From Bacilli bacterium (GTDB lineage: Bacteria > Bacillota_I > Bacilli_A > RFN20 > UBA1709), in the NCBI GenBank assembly GCA_017457045.1, contig JAFTIF010000002.1:1-64000 (forward strand): a stretch of DNA of 64,000 bases. Direction: 5' to 3'. Below, piece by piece: positions 63,974-64,000 of this stretch (position 1 is the stretch's first letter; each line of letters starts with the position of its first letter). Below the pieces are notes generated by a model. The model saw nothing but the letters and a program-made list of their open reading frames with translations, searched no databases and had not been told where the DNA came from. The translations under genes were made by a program, and so were the position numbers.

Positions 63974-64000
63974 AATCGATACCTTCTTTTCTTTAACATT

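Noticed and set aside
1..64000. Possible use of TGA as a Trp codon (Mollicutes code).
   Set aside because: Large genes such as rpoB, rpoC, feoB and several glycosidases are open end to end under the standard code with Trp as TGG, so no TGA sense codon is needed in the window.

Overview
The window is AT-rich bacterial chromosome (about 30% GC by eye) with tightly packed genes, AGGAGG-type ribosome binding sites, many hairpin-plus-T terminators, lipoproteins with classic lipoboxes, T-box leaders and a Bacillus-type order cysS-rlmB-sigH-rpmG-secE-nusG-rplKAJL-methyltransferase-rpoBC. This points to a low-GC Firmicutes-type organism. The mixture of anaerobe genes (feoAB, rubrerythrin, B12-binding radical SAM protein, NifU-like/GGGtGRT pair) with a small set of sugar hydrolases suggests a host-associated or gut anaerobe, perhaps an uncultured Bacilli lineage near Erysipelotrichales or the Mollicutes; that placement is inference. 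Trp is encoded by TGG in all intact genes, yet only one of 56 intact genes (metI) ends in TGA.

Layout. 1-3215 (minus strand): 5' part of the tmRNA gene, a HAD phosphatase, an ECF-type membrane protein and a B12-binding radical SAM protein. 3318-8103 (plus): a predicted heavy-metal exporter, the NifU-like and GGGtGRT proteins, a four-repeat YegP-like protein, and a lipid kinase. 8126-9702 (minus): two membrane proteins. 9843-17785: KDG kinase with a YhcH-type protein, a DtxR-type regulator divergent from feoA-feoB-small Cys protein, pyridoxal/pyridoxamine kinase, rubrerythrin, and an ABC exporter. 17800-24993 (minus): a large repeat lipoprotein, cardiolipin synthase, an EIIC-like permease and a GH2 glycosidase. 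25058-34560: alpha-galactosidase and galactokinase, an M15-like/peptidoglycan-binding protein, DegV, an amidase lipoprotein (minus), a GH3 beta-glucosidase and a PAP2 phosphatase. 34549-36930: a Crp/Fnr regulator divergent from an SsuA/SsuC-like ABC pair without an ATPase.

36950-51781 is the information-processing core: a Cys T-box and cysS, rlmB, a SigH-like sigma factor, L33, SecE, NusG, L11, L1, an L10 leader with attenuator, L10, L7/L12, an RsmC-like methyltransferase, RpoB and RpoC. It is followed by two amino-acid uptake units under RNA control: a Met T-box with metNIQ, and a lysine-riboswitch-like leader with an NhaC-family (LysW-type) transporter.

56731-63973 is an accessory tail: an esterase, MsrA, a CotH-kinase lipoprotein with a C-terminal glycogen-binding-like domain, a cytidylate-kinase-like protein, DUF2804, a decayed MATE pump and a CofE-like (F420-0:glutamyl ligase family) protein. 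No phage, insertion sequence, CRISPR array, rRNA or tRNA gene was recognised. The features most worth follow-up are the near absence of TGA stops, the NifU/GGGtGRT unit and its regulated leader, the six-repeat lipoprotein, the CotH-CBM lipoprotein, and a set of perfect inverted repeats in the metal, iron and glycosidase promoters.
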